Shown in pieces: positions 34,046-44,489 of a stretch of 64,000 nt of DNA. Every line of letters starts with the position of its first letter. The stretch's first letter is position 1. Below the pieces are notes generated by a model that ran no database searches, was not told the DNA's origin, and saw nothing but the letters and a program-made list of their open reading frames with translations. The DNA is from Capra hircus (Eukaryota; Chordata; Mammalia; Artiodactyla; Bovidae), in contig NC_030822.1 in the NCBI RefSeq assembly GCF_001704415.2, forward strand, positions 48,973,345 to 49,037,344, written 5' to 3'. A program made the position numbers and the translations under genes.

Positions 34046-34330
34046 TATTCAGTTTGCCGGATGTGAGACTTACATTCTGAATCTCATCACCATCTTGCTA
34101 CATTCAAAGACAAATCACAAGAGGTAGAGAAGGCAGAAACTCCAGTTCCTTTGTGAGTGACAGTTTCCGTTTGACCAAGGGCCACAGCTGGGGATATGTA
34201 TTTATGGAGAATGTGGAATTCATTGATATATATATATATAATCCCTTGATCATTTGTTGTTATTTGAATGTGGTAAATAGTTTCAGCAGAATTACATCAT
34301 AACCCAATTTGTTTAATGCATCACTATCAT

Positions 34331-34440
34331 TTTTTAATTTTTTTATTTTCTTAGTTACCCCGCCCAGCAGGGAATCCAACCCACGGCCCGTTCAGTGAAA
34401 GGGCAGAGTCCTAACCACTGGACCACTAGGGAATTCCCAG
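34331..34440 (-). repeat. CHR-type tRNA-derived SINE
   Basis: Reverse complement with AGTCCTAACCACTGGACCAC, TAGGGAATTCCC and a T-rich left end. Confidence 0.85.
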
Positions 34441-34944
34441 TAGAGTCTTTCTTCTTATTTACAGTGTCTTGAATTTTGCTCTAAGAATCCCTTAGGATTT
34501 CTCCAGTTTTGGATAAGAAGACAAATGGAACACAAAACTCATTCTATTATACTTTCAAATAACTATTATAATGAACTACATCAATGACTACGAACAAACA
34601 AGTTTTAAAAAAAAACAAATAGGTACACCTGAAACAGCGTCTAGCCAAACTTCCTTTGTTATGAATCAGCACCTAATCTAACTTTAATTTTGCTAAATAA
34701 AAAAAGAGCTTTGTTTTCTTATTTCAGGTGTTGAAAAGTCTACAGTTTTGCTCTGCATAATACACTTTCCGAACACAGGCCATTCACAGTGTTTCGCTTT
34801 GTCAAAGCAGCTTTGACATTAAAAAGCCCTTAAGTAGTTGTAACTTATCAGAAATAAAAAGTTAATTTGCCTGTTAAGCATTCCTTATTTATGCTGCAGT
34901 TGTGGGGCAGAAAACAGGGCTCTAGTTCTTTCAAAGCAGCTCTA
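34441..34944. other. Repeat-poor AT-rich tract with palindrome
   Basis: No repeat family recognised. A perfect 8-bp-arm inverted repeat GTCAAAGCAGCTTTGAC (34801-34817) and a GATA-like CTTATCAG (34845-34852) lie in it. It could be a regulatory element, but conservation cannot be tested here. Confidence 0.35.
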
Positions 34945-35110
34945 TATGGAGCAAAGGATGAGCACTTGGTAATAAGCAAGTCTGTGTTTGAGTTCTAACC
35001 AGTAAGTAGCTGTGTTTCTTATGAGCAGGTCAGTTTTCCCTCTCTGGGCCTCCATTTCTTCATCTGAAAAATATAGGTTTGGTTTGGGTGTCATTTCCAG
35101 CTTGTTGGAC
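34945..35110 (+). repeat. MIR SINE
   Basis: GTCTGTGTTTGAGTTCTAAC, AAGTAGCTGTGTTTCTTATG, CTCTGGGCCTCCATTTCTTC and CATTTCCAGC are in MIR order. Confidence 0.75.
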
Positions 35111-35175
35111 TTTCACAGTAAAGCATAACGATCAGGAGGTATTATGTGAAAGCTGAGGATCAGAATCCTAAAGAT

Positions 35176-35501
35176 CAGGTGTCAGGAAATGATGGGCCAT
35201 GGTCAAATCCAGCCTGCTGCCCACTTTTATACAACCCCCCAGCTAAGTATTTACATTTTTTAATGGTTGAACAGAATCAAAAGGAGAAGAATATTTTGTG
35301 ACAAGTGAAAATGACATGAAATTCAAATTTCAGTGCCCATAAATAAACTTGTATCAGAACACAGCCTCCTCATTTGTTTACATATTGTCTGTCTGCTTTC
35401 ACATTACAAAGGCAAAGCTTAGTAGTTGCCACAGAGACCGTGCGGCCAGCAAAACCTAAAATATTTACTCTCTGGCTCTTTACAAAGTTTGCTGACCCTT
35501 A
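35176..35501 (+). repeat. hAT-type nonautonomous DNA transposon
   Basis: The left end CAGGTGTCAGGAAA mirrors the right end TTTGCTGACCCTTA. The inside has GGTCAAATCCAGCCTGCTGC, TATCAGAACACAGCCTCC, TTACATATTGTCTGTCTGC and CAGAGACCGTGCGGCC, a familiar 'tttgctgaccc' hAT repeat. Flanks CTAAAGAT and CTATAGTT agree at 6 of 8 positions. Confidence 0.75.
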
Positions 35502-35508
35502 CTATAGT

Positions 35509-35682
35509 TCAGTATGGCTCCAACTTTAAGGTACATACTTAGAGATCACCTAGGGATCTTATTAAAATGTAGATTCTGATTTAGTGAGTTGCGGTGGAGC
35601 TCAGATTCTGCATTTCTCGCAAGTTCCTGGGTCGTGCCAAAGCCACTGGTCTGGGGACCACATTTTGTGTGGCAAAGCTCGG
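35509..35682 (+). repeat. MER5A-like hAT-Charlie element
   Basis: CAGTATGGCTCCAACTTTAA, GAGATCACCTAGGGATCTTA, GATTCTGATTTAGTGAGTTG and GTCTGGGGACCACATTTTG are in the order of MER5A. It directly follows another hAT element. Confidence 0.75.
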
Positions 35683-36119
35683 CTCTATTAGACAAATCTG
35701 GTTGCGCCGTGGACTTGCTTAACATCTTTTGGTGCCTTTCCAGAGCCTTTGAATTAACTCAGACCCTTACTACAATGTGAATTTTGCCCATCTGTCCAGT
35801 TCCGCTGGTCCCAGTGGCTCTCACGCACATACCAGGAAACGCACTCCATGTCCGAACACCTGTGCCCTCTGCTCCCTGGTGCCCACCTTTCTCATCCACA
35901 TGCGTGTGCACACACCGATCTCTTCACCTGTAACATCCTCTTCTCTCCTCATCCCTCCACCTTCTGTCCTTCAGCTCTGGAAGGCGCCTTCCCAGATTCC
36001 CTGAGGCTGAGCTAAGTGGTTCTTTAGCACAGTCCCTGAGTCTCCACCTCATTCTCCTCTTTGAAGCCTGAATCACATGGCCTATAACACTGACGTCCTT
36101 AAAGCAGAAGTCATTTTGT
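35683..36119. other. Unassigned spacer
   Basis: No gene or repeat recognised. Pyrimidine-rich. Confidence 0.35.
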
Positions 36120-36290
36120 TGGGACTTCCCTAGTAGTCTAAGGCCCAGTGCAGAGGGCCTGGGTTCAATCCCTGATCAGAGAACTAGATCTCACAGGCCA
36201 CAACTAAGAGTGCTCATGCCACAACTAAAAGATTCCATGTGCTGTAACTAAGACCTGGTGCAACCAAATAAATATGTAAATAAAAAGAAA
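36120..36290 (+). repeat. CHR-type tRNA-derived SINE, long body
   Basis: GGGACTTCCCTAGTAGTCTA, GGTTCAATCCCTGATCAGAG, CCACAACTAAGAG repeats and terminal ACCAAATAAATATGTAAAT. Confidence 0.88.
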
Positions 36291-36384
36291 TATTCAAAAA
36301 ACAGATAAGTAGTTTTGTTTGCTCCTAGATGCCCACTCACCAAACACAGTTCTTGGTACCTGGGCAGGGGTATCACGCATGTTA

Positions 36385-36480
36385 TTTGAAATGAGACAAA
36401 TGAATTGCCCAGGATCACACAGGCCATCATGTGAAAAGCTGGGACTACAGCCCATACTTTCAGAATCCTGGTGTGTGTTT
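36385..36480 (-). repeat. MIR fragment
   Basis: GAATTGCCCAGGATCACACA, AAGCTGGGACTACAGCCC, TTTCAGAATCCTGG match the reverse MIR 5' half. Confidence 0.6.
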
Positions 36481-37159
36481 CCTTTTCCCTGAGCTGTGAC
36501 TTATAAATGGATGGCGGAACTAGTCTCATGGCATTTCAAACAAAGGGAAATCCTACCTGTGCTCTGAGGCTCTCTGAGGGTTTGGGAATAGCAGCCCCTT
36601 TCCATGGCTGCCACTTTGTGGAGGAGAGAGAACTTCTAAGCCCGGGGCAGAGCCTGAAGACACAGCTTATAGCCTCTCTGGGGCAGGTCCCGGCAGCAGT
36701 ATTGGCAGAATCACCACCCATTACAGTGAGTCAGTTATCCTGGGACCGCCCCATGCAAAGCTCGGATAAGTGGGGAGTGAAAGGCCTGGAAAAGAGATAC
36801 AGCCATCACCACCTTCTCTCTCTGAGGCTGCGTGCATTTCCCTTCTCATTCCTTATGGCTTCTATCTCCTTATTAGCCACCCACACTCAGAGGCAGGTAG
36901 ATCAGGCAAGTAGATCAGACAGTCAGATGTAGGCTGAGTGCAGCTATAAGGGAAAGAAGGGTAGTGAGGATGATCCCCTCTTGTCAGCCCAGGCTGGGGG
37001 AGGGGGGTATGGAGGAGAGAGTGTGTAGAGGGAGCTACAGATTACCCTGTAATGTGCCTCCACCTGCTCTACACACATCCTCCCCACCTCTCCTTCTCCC
37101 CAAATTCCTATCATTAAACTCACTGAGGCACTCTCTCCAGAAGGTCACTGATAGCTGTT
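36481..37159. other. Unassigned tract
   Basis: No repeat recognised. A 141-codon plus frame (36507-36932) lacks motifs. It includes a donor-like ACA then GTGAGT at about 36725 but no convincing acceptor, so no gene is called. Confidence 0.35.
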
Positions 37160-37575
37160 GCAATGGGCTGGATGGAATGTGTCCTCATGCCAGCCCTGCA
37201 AATTCATCTGTTGAGTCCCTAGCCTCCAGCATGATGGTATTTGGAGATGGGGCCTTTGGGAGGGAATGAGGGTCAGATAAGGTCGTGAGGTGGAGCACAG
37301 ATCTGACAGGAGTAGTTTCCTTATAAGAAGAGATAGCCAGAGAGCTCCCGGTCTCTCTCTTCACCCCAAGCACCCACCCAGCAAAGGCCATGTGAAGATA
37401 CAGGGAGAAGGTGGTCCTCTGCAAGTCAGGAAGAGCAGCCTCACAAGAACCCTAAACCTGCTAGACCTGGACCTTGGACTTCCAGCCTCCAAAGTCTAAG
37501 AAAGCATGTAGTTTAGGCCCCTCAGTCTGTGGTACTTTGTGTGTAAGTGTGTGTGTGTGTATGGTGTGTGTATGT

Positions 37576-37803
37576 AGGCTCTCCCAGATGGCTCAGTGGT
37601 AAAGAATCTGCCTCCCAATCCAGGAGATGCAGGAGACCTCGGTTCAATCCCTGGGTCGGGAAGATCCCCTGGAGGAAATGGCAACCCACTCCAGCAGTCT
37701 TGCCTTGAAAAATAAAAAGAAATCCCATGGACAGAGGAGCCTGATCAGCTACAGTCTATGGGGTCTCAAAGAGTCAGACACTACTGAGGAGCTGAGCACT
37801 CAC
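37576..37803 (+). repeat. Bov-tA SINE inside a MaLR LTR
   Basis: GGCTCTCCCAGATGGCTCAG, GGTTCAATCCCTGGGTCGGG, GGAGCCTGATCAGCTACAG. The Bov-A body has an A-rich insertion (AAAATAAAAAGA) before ATCCCATGGACAG. Confidence 0.93.
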
Positions 37804-37805
37804 GC

Positions 37806-38066
37806 ATATATATATACATATATATATATAATTAAATTTTATTGGAGTATAGTTGATTTACAATGTTGTGTTAGTTTCTACTATAAAGTAAAGTGAATCA
37901 GTTATACATATACATTCACTCTTTTTTAGATTCTTCTCCCATATAGGTCATTATAGAGTATTGAGTAGAGTTCTCTGTGCTATAGAGTAGGTCCTTATTA
38001 GTTAACTATGTTATATGTGTCAATCCCAGTCTCTCAACTTATCCCTCCCTGCTATGGTGCTGTCTT
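37806..38066 (-). repeat. L1 3'-end tail inside a MaLR LTR
   Basis: TA-rich start, then AATTTTATTGGAGTATAGTT, GATTTACAATGTTGTGTTAG and TAGAGTAGGTCCTTATTAGT: the reverse of the L1 tail seen at 20.3 and 45.8 kb. Confidence 0.82.
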
Positions 38067-38184
38067 AAGGGCAGCTCAAACAGACTAAGACAGCGGCCGT
38101 CTTTCACAGATAAATTGATCAATTTCAGTTTCCTCCAGTGAACCTTTATTCAGCTCAGGAAGGCAGGGACAATTCTGGTTTTGA

Positions 38185-40553
38185 AACACCTGGAGTAACA
38201 GGCAAATTTGGCCTTGGAATGCGGAATGAAGCAGGGCAAAGATAAGAGTTTTGCCGAGAAAATGCACTGGTCATAGCAAACACCCTCTTCCAACAACACA
38301 AGAGAAGACTCTACACATGGACATCACCAGATGGTCAACACTGAAATCAGACTGATTATATTCTTTGCAGCCAAAGATGGAGAAGCTCTATACAGTCAAC
38401 AAAAACATGACTGTGGCTCAGATCATGAACTCCTTATTGCCAAATTCAGACTTACATTGAAGAAAGTAGGGAAAACCACTCGACCATTCAGGTATGACCT
38501 AAATCAAATCCCTTATGATTATACAGTGGGAGTGAGAAATAGATTTAAGGGACTAGATCTGACAGACAGAGTGCCTGGTGAACTATGGACGGAGGTTCGT
38601 GACATTGTACAGGAGACCGGGATCAAGACCATCCCCATGGAAAAGAAATGCAAAAACGCAAAATAGGTGTCTGGGGAGACCTTACAAATAGCTGTGAAAA
38701 GAAGAGAAGCGAAAAGCAAAGGAGAAAAGGAAAGATATAAGCATCTGAATGCAGAGTTCCAAAGAATAGCAAGAAGAGATAAGAAAGCCTTCTTCAGTGA
38801 TCAATGCAAAGAAACAGGAAAACAATAGAAGGGGAAAGATTAGAGATATCTTCAAGAAAATTAGAGATACCAAGGGAACATTTACATGCAAAGATGGGCT
38901 CGATAAAGGACAGAAATGGTATGGACTTTACAGGAGCAGAAGATATTAAGAAGAGGTGGCAAGAATACACAGAAGAACTGTACAAAAAAGATCTTCACGA
39001 CCTGGATAATCACGATGGTGTGATCACTCATCTAGAGTTAGACATTCTGGAATGTGAAGTCAAGTGGGCCTTAGAAAGCATCACTACGAACAAAGCTAGT
39101 GGAGGTGATGGAATTCCAGTGAAGCTATTTCAAATCCTGAAAGATGATGCTGTGAAAGTGCTGCACTCAATATGCCAGCAAATTTTGGAAAACTCAGCAG
39201 TGGCCACAGGACTGGAAAAGGTCAGTTTTCATTCCAATTCCAAAGAAGGGCAATGCCAAAGAATGCTCAAACTACCTCACAATTGCACTCATCTCACATG
39301 CTAGTAAAGTAATGCTCAAAATTCTCCAAGCCAGGCTTCAACAATATGTGAACTGTGAAATTCCTGATGGTCAAGCTGGTTTTAGAAAAGGCAGAGGAAC
39401 CAGAGATCAAATTGCCAACATCCGCTGGATCATGGAAAAAGCAAGAGAGTTCCAGAAAAAACATCTATTTCTGATTTATTGACTATGCCAAAGCCTTTGA
39501 CTGTGTGGATCACAATAAACTGTGGAAAATTCTGAGAGAGATGGGAATACCAGACCACCTGACCTGCCTCTTGATAAATCTGTATGCAGGTCAGGAAGCA
39601 ACAGTTAGAACTGGACATGGAACAACAGACTGGTTCCAAATAGGAAAAGGAGCGCGTCAAGGCTGTATATTGTCACCCTGCTTATTTAACTTCTATGCAG
39701 AGTACGTCATGAGAAACGCTGGACTGGAAGAAACACAAGCTGGAATCAAGATTGCTGGGAGAAATATCAATAACCTCAGATATGCAGATGACACCACCCT
39801 TATGGCAGAAAGTGAAGAGGAACTAAAAAGCCTCGTGATGAAAGTGAAAGAGGAGAGTTAAAAAGTTGGCTTAAAGCTCAACATTCAGAAAACGAAGATC
39901 ATGGCATCCGGTTTCATCACTTCACGGGAAATAGATGGGGTGAAACAGTGGAAACAGTGTCAGACTTTATTTTGGGGGGCTCCAAAATCACTGCAGATGG
40001 TGACTGCAGCCATGAAATTAAAAGACGCTTACTCCTTGGAAGAAAAGTTATGACTAACCTAGACAGCATATTCAAAAGCAGAGACATTACTTTGCCGACT
40101 AAGGTCCGTCTAGTCAAGGCTATGGTTTTTCCTGTGGTCATGTATGGATGTGAGAGTTGGACTGTGAAGAAGGCTGAGCACCGAAGAATTGATGCCTTTG
40201 AACTGTGGTGTTGGAGAAGACTCTTGAGAGTCCCTTGGACTGCAAGGAGATCCAACCAGTCCATTCTGAAGGAGATCAGCCCTGGGATTTCTTTGGAAGG
40301 AATGATGCTGAAGCTGAAACTCCAGTACTTTGGCCACCTCATGCGAACAGTTGACTCATTGGAAAAGACTCTGATGCTGGGAGGGACTGGGGCAGGAGGA
40401 GAAGGGGACGACAGAGGATGAGATGGCTGGATGGCATCACTGACTCGATGGACGTGAGTCTGAGTGAACTCCGGGAGTTGGTAATGGACAGGGAGGCCTG
40501 GAGTGCTGCAATTCATGCTGTCGCAAAGAGTTGGACACAACTGAGTGACTGAA
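38185..40553 (+). pseudogene. BovB (RTE) LINE, 5'-truncated, broken endonuclease-RT gene
   Basis: This is the remains of the single large ORF of a BovB retrotransposon, which nicks target DNA and reverse-transcribes its RNA. The order is: end of the APE-type endonuclease, with catalytic GSDHELL at 38415-38435; a linker; the start of RT near GGDGIPVKLFQ (38804-39304 frame); the RT core with GARQGCILSPCLFN and catalytic YADD at 39781-39792 (39505-39861 frame); then the post-RT C-terminus (39948-40421). At least four frame changes or stops separate these pieces, and the first part of the endonuclease is absent, so it cannot encode an active protein. The 3' terminus is GAGTGACTGAACTG, abutting an L2 fragment. 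It is much younger than the MaLR upstream. Confidence 0.95.
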
Positions 40554-40556
40554 CTG

Positions 40557-40760
40557 TCTCCTTAGCACCCAGCACAGGGCATAAGAATAACAAATGTTAA
40601 TAAAGAAACGAATGAATGAACTGAGTTCCTGCCATGTACTAGGCACCATGCAAAGTGCTAGAGAAATAAAAAACCAGGGCACTATCACCCCAAGGAGATA
40701 CAGTCTAGCCTGGGAGACCAATGTAAACCAACCATGACAATGTGATAGGAAAAGCACTCT
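40557..40760 (+). repeat. L2-like 3' end and adjoining repeat
   Basis: TTAGCACCCAGCACAGGGCA, TGTTAATAAAGAAACGAATG then TACTAGGCACCATGCAAAGT and GATACAGTCTAGCCTGGG. The BovB inserted at its left. Confidence 0.6.
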
Positions 40761-41234
40761 CACAGAGATGTGGGTTGGGGCACATCTAATGTGCTGAGGC
40801 ACACACACACATTCTGCTTTGATATGAGAGTAGACAGGTGGGTGGAGGAATGAGAAACAGGCGATACAATCTTTTGATAAACTGTCACAAAAGAGCGTAT
40901 ACTTGAGACTGCATACAATTGCACCTTAGAGAAAAATGTACCCAAGAAGAAGACAGCTGTTGATTTGCCAATTCATTAACAAATTTGAGCAAGACCCAGC
41001 GGTTTCAAATATGCAGGAACTTAAGTGGTCAATGGGAGCTGAGTGGTTAAAGAGAGAGGAAGGTTGGGGGAGAGAAGGGTCAAGAAAGGCAGTAGCCAGG
41101 CAGTGATCAACTCCTGACTGACACCGATACCCAGAAACACTGAAGGGAAAGAAACAAAAGTCATTTCAATAGTGGCACATTGCTGGACTGCTGTTATCTT
41201 GGAACTCAAGAAATGAAATCTTCAAAGGGCTGTT
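40761..41234. other. Unassigned spacer
   Basis: Nothing recognisable. A short ACACACAC run lies near 40800. Confidence 0.35.
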
Positions 41235-41430
41235 AGGTGAGGTAGAAAGGCATGAGGCTTTGAAGTCAGATGAATTCTGGGATGTTGCTGCAGTCAGTTA
41301 CCAGTTGGATTATTTTAAAAAATTAATCTGTCTCACTTTCCTCACTTGTAAAATGGAAATACTACTTACAAATCTCCTCTGGATTAAACAAAGAGTAAAG
41401 TAAACAACAAACAGTAGGTTCACAACAGAT
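41235..41430 (+). repeat. MIR SINE
   Basis: AGGCTTTGAAGTCAGATGAA, CTCACTTGTAAAATGGAAAT, TGGATTAAACAAAGAGTAAA are in MIR order. Confidence 0.75.
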
Positions 41431-41479
41431 GTAAGCTGTCACCAGCTATTTGTCTCTTTGTCCCTAAGAAACTCCAGAG

Positions 41480-41690
41480 GGACTTCCCTGGTGGTCCAGG
41501 GGTTAAGAACCTGCCTTCCAATGCAGGGAACGCAGGTTCAATCCCTGGTCAGGGATCTTAATCCCACATGCTGCGGGGCAACATAGCCTTCGAGCCACAA
41601 TCACTGAGCCTGAGTGCCCTTGAGCCCTTGTACCACAATTAGAGAAAGCAAAGACCCAGCGCAACCCCAAAAAATAATTTTAAAAAGCAG
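41480..41690 (+). repeat. CHR-type tRNA-derived SINE, intermediate length
   Basis: GGGACTTCCCTGGTGGTCCA, GGTTCAATCCCTGGTCAGGG, CATGCTGCGGGGCAACATAG, then a shortened CHR-1-like body and an A-rich tail. Confidence 0.9.
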
Positions 41691-42374
41691 CAGCAGCTCC
41701 AAACACTCTACAATTCCAAGACGGGCCACTGAAAGCTTGGAGGAAGCATGGCAGCAGCACAATGCACCTCTTTGATTATCTGTTGCCTCCGTACCTCCGT
41801 CCTTCCTAATCTCAGGGATTCAGAAGGTCAGGAAGCCCATCCTCTTAGTCTCTGGGGCCCATGGATCTACACAGTGCTTGGCTTATGGGAGGTCCTTGAA
41901 ATGCAATTGCACAGATGTGCAAAGCGGATGCCGACCATCTTAACCATAGTCACAAGACAGATGGACAGTGGAGTCAGTTCTAGAACTCTGACCTCACAGT
42001 CCACTGATTTTTTGCGACCGCTTGGTGTCAGACCAAACAGAACAAAGACTCTGATCTCATCCAGAGGCGTACGCATTCCTTTCCAAATGTGCACCAAACG
42101 GGAACTGCCACCCGACACAGAGCATCCCATGTCCCCACCCTCCTTCTCAGCGGCGGCATCCACACTTTCGCATGGAGAATCAGACGCAACACTCGAAACG
42201 GCTCTTAAAACACTTTCCTGCTATGTGGTCTATAAACACAGGAAACAGCAGCTGGCTGGGTTGCGGGTAAGATTTATTTGCCAGTCAGGGTGCTAGAGCT
42301 CTGTGTGTGAGTTTCAAGCAGTGATCCAGGAATGAAAATAAACCAGTAAAGTAGAAACTGAGGTGTCTTGATTG
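41691..42374. other. Unassigned tract with a 182-codon frame
   Basis: The frame at 41748-42296 (plus) is open with an ATG, but it has no recognisable domain, and part of its DNA (around 41860-41890) resembles a MIR/L2 end. A competing minus-strand frame (41867-42163) overlaps it. Slight CpG content occurs around 42060-42180. I treat the frame as probably fortuitous. Confidence 0.3.
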
Positions 42375-42555
42375 TGGTTCTAATGGAAAAACTCAGGTTG
42401 GGAACCCAGCTCTGCCATTTAAATGCATGTTAGATAACCTTCTGAGCTCCCATTTTCTCATTTGTCAACAGGTTTATTAATAATAGGCTTTCAGTGAAGA
42501 GTGACAGTGTTTGCAAGAGCTGAGGCTAGTGACTGGCACATAAAGGAGGATTAAA
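42375..42555 (+). repeat. MIR SINE
   Basis: GGGAACCCAGCTCTGCCATT, CATTTTCTCATTTGTCAAC, GACTGGCACATAAAGG keep the MIR order. Confidence 0.78.
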
Positions 42556-42794
42556 AATGGTATTTACGATCAGGTTCCTTGCTGTTTATCCAAAGCAGCT
42601 GAAAACTCTGTCCACACAGAAATCTGCACACAGAGGTTTACAGCAGTTGAGTCATAATTGCCAAAGACTGGAAGCCACCAAGATATTCTTTGTTACGTAA
42701 GTGGATAAATAAACTGTGGTACATCCAGGCAATGGAATGTTATTCAGGGCTAAAGGGAATGAAGCCATGAAGACATGGAACATTAAATACATGT

Positions 42795-43029
42795 ATGAAT
42801 GCATGTTCAGTCATACCTGACTCTCTCGCAACCCCGAGAACTATAGCCTGCCAGGCTCCTCTTTCCACGTAATTTTTCAGGCAAGAACACTGGAGTGGGT
42901 TGTCATTTCCTCACCCAGGAGATCTTTCCCACCCAGGAATCGAACCTATGTCTCCTGCATCTCCTACACTGGCAGGGGGATTCTTTTACCACGTCATTCT
43001 TTTACCACGTCGCCACCTAGAAAGTCCTC
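42795..43029 (-). repeat. Bov-tA SINE nested in L1
   Basis: Reverse Bov-tA. A 16-bp tandem duplication (ATTCTTTTACCACGTC, 42980-42995 and 42996-43011) lies in the tRNA-like head. TSDs ATTAAATACATGT (42782-42794) and ATTAAACACATGT (43030-43042). Confidence 0.93.
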
Positions 43030-43462
43030 ATTAAACACATGTTAGTAAGTGTAAGAGAGGCCAATCTGAAAAGGCTGCATATTGTCTGATTCCAACCAGA
43101 CATTAGGGAAAAGGCAAAACTATGGAGACAGTAAAAGATCAGAGGTTTCCAGAGGCTGCAGGGGACGGAGAGATAGATAAGCAGCAAGCGGATCACAGAG
43201 GACTTTTAGGGCAGTGAAAATCCTCTGCAGGATACTACAATGATGGACACTTGTCTTTAGACATTTCTCCAAACCCGTAGAACATTCAACACCAAGAGTG
43301 AACCTGAAGGTAGACTACAAGCTTTGGGCGATTATGATGTGTTGATGCAGGTTCATCAGCTGTAACAAATGTCCCACTCTGGTAAGTGACGTTGATTAGG
43401 GGGGAGGTTGTGCATTGTAGGGACAGTGAGCAGATGGGAAATCTCTGTTCCTTCCATTTAGT

Positions 43463-43662
43463 TTTTTATATTTATTTTTATTTCTGTATGTACTTGGCTG
43501 AGCCGGGTCTTAGTTGTGGCACTTGGGATCTTCAATCTTCATTGCAGTATACGAGATCTATAGTCGCGGCGTGTGGGAGCTAGTTCCCCAACCAGGAATT
43601 GAATCTGGGCCCCCTGCACTGGGAGCGGAGTCTCAGCCACTGGACCACCAGGGAAGTCGCTC
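43463..43662 (-). repeat. CHR-type tRNA-derived SINE nested in L1
   Basis: Reverse form ending CAGCCACTGGACCACCAGGG then AAGTCG. The left end is T-rich, with TTAGTTGTGGCACTTGGGAT. Confidence 0.88.
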
Positions 43663-43759
43663 TTCCTCTTGATTTTACTATGAACCTAAAACCACTCTAA
43701 ATAAAGCTTAAGAAAAGTGTATGTAATTCCAACACTTTTGAGGACCTAATACAATATTC

Positions 43760-43990
43760 ACTTGACAATATCCAGAGCTTTGGAAGAACTAAGGACCTTC
43801 CAAGTAGAGATATTTTCTTGCTCCTGTGTGATTCCTCCAAAACACCATTCATATCTCTGCATTTCTAGGCACGCAGCAGAGTGCCACATACTTATTTGAT
43901 GACTTCTTCTTCATTATCAGACTGAAAGCACCAAGGCAGCCCGAGGTCACTTCTGGCACCGTGCAGGCCCAATAAATGTGTGTTGAAACA
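43760..43990 (+). repeat. L2 LINE 3' end
   Basis: The terminus AGGCCCAATAAATGTGTGTT and upstream CAGACTGAAAGCACCAAGGC resemble L2. It ends in a CA microsatellite. Confidence 0.5.
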
Positions 43991-44016
43991 CACACACACA
44001 CACACACATACACACA
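43988..44016 (+). repeat. (CA)n microsatellite
   Basis: About 11 CA units with one interruption by T. Confidence 0.9.
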
Positions 44017-44489
44017 AGCACAAACCACCCTATTAAAAGAAAATCAGTGGAAGGAGGAGAGGAATCCTAAACCCTTGACATATGGCTCTAAAACAGTGTT
44101 TCAGTATTCTGCAGGAGTTTAGCAGTGAGCTGAGAAAGGCTAACGGGACATGATAACACTTCCTCCTTTATCATAACCTTTTTCTTTTAAAGAAGCAAAC
44201 TCCCTCTGCAACAGAAGCAATTCCAGAGCTAAGAGGACCAAAGAAGGAAACAGCCTTGGATTCTTCAGCAAAAAAGTGTTGCAATATACATTCTCTCCAT
44301 CACCAGAAACTGCAGTGAAAACAGGAAGAGGATCAGCCTTTCTGGAATTTTCTCTTGTAAGGAGTGAAAGGCTGACCTAAAGCTATTCCATTTACTGCTG
44401 AAAACTCCAGTCTCCCAAATCTAAGAAGCTCAAAGCCACTTCATTTCCTCTCTCCCCAGCTTAACAGTTCTTTCTCTTCTTTCTTACAG

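Larger units (their letters stand above)
37160..38100 (+). repeat. MaLR (MST/MLT1-type) LTR split by two insertions
   Basis: The left part (37160-37545) has CAATGGGCTGGATGGAATGT, GATGGTATTTGGAGATGGGG, CCATGTGAAGATACAGGGAG, CTTGGACTTCCAGCCTCC and GGCCCCTCAGTCTGTGGTAC. The right end (38067-38100) resumes with GGGCAGCTCAAACAGACTAA then GACA, the LTR terminus. Between them lie a TG run, a Bov-tA and an antisense L1 tail. Confidence 0.82.
42600..43715 (+). repeat. L1ME-type LINE 3' end with two nested SINEs
   Basis: GTCATAATTGCCAAAGACTG, GGCAATGGAATGTTATTCAG, CATATTGTCTGATTCCAACC, ATTCAACACCAAGAGTGAAC, GTTCATCAGCTGTAACAAAT and terminal CCTAAAACCACTCTAAATAA follow one old L1 3' end. It is interrupted at 42795-43029 and 43463-43662. 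Confidence 0.85.

Noticed and set aside
36507..36932. 141-codon open frame with an internal GTGAGT donor-like site
   Set aside because: No convincing acceptor upstream and no recognisable motif. Not enough to call an exon.
39917..40540. 207-codon minus-strand frame
   Set aside because: It is the antisense shadow of the BovB 3' region. The real coding sense is plus.
41748..42296. 182-codon open frame, plus strand
   Set aside because: No motif or splice context. Part of the DNA resembles an old MIR/L2 end and a minus-strand frame overlaps. Kept only as an unassigned tract.
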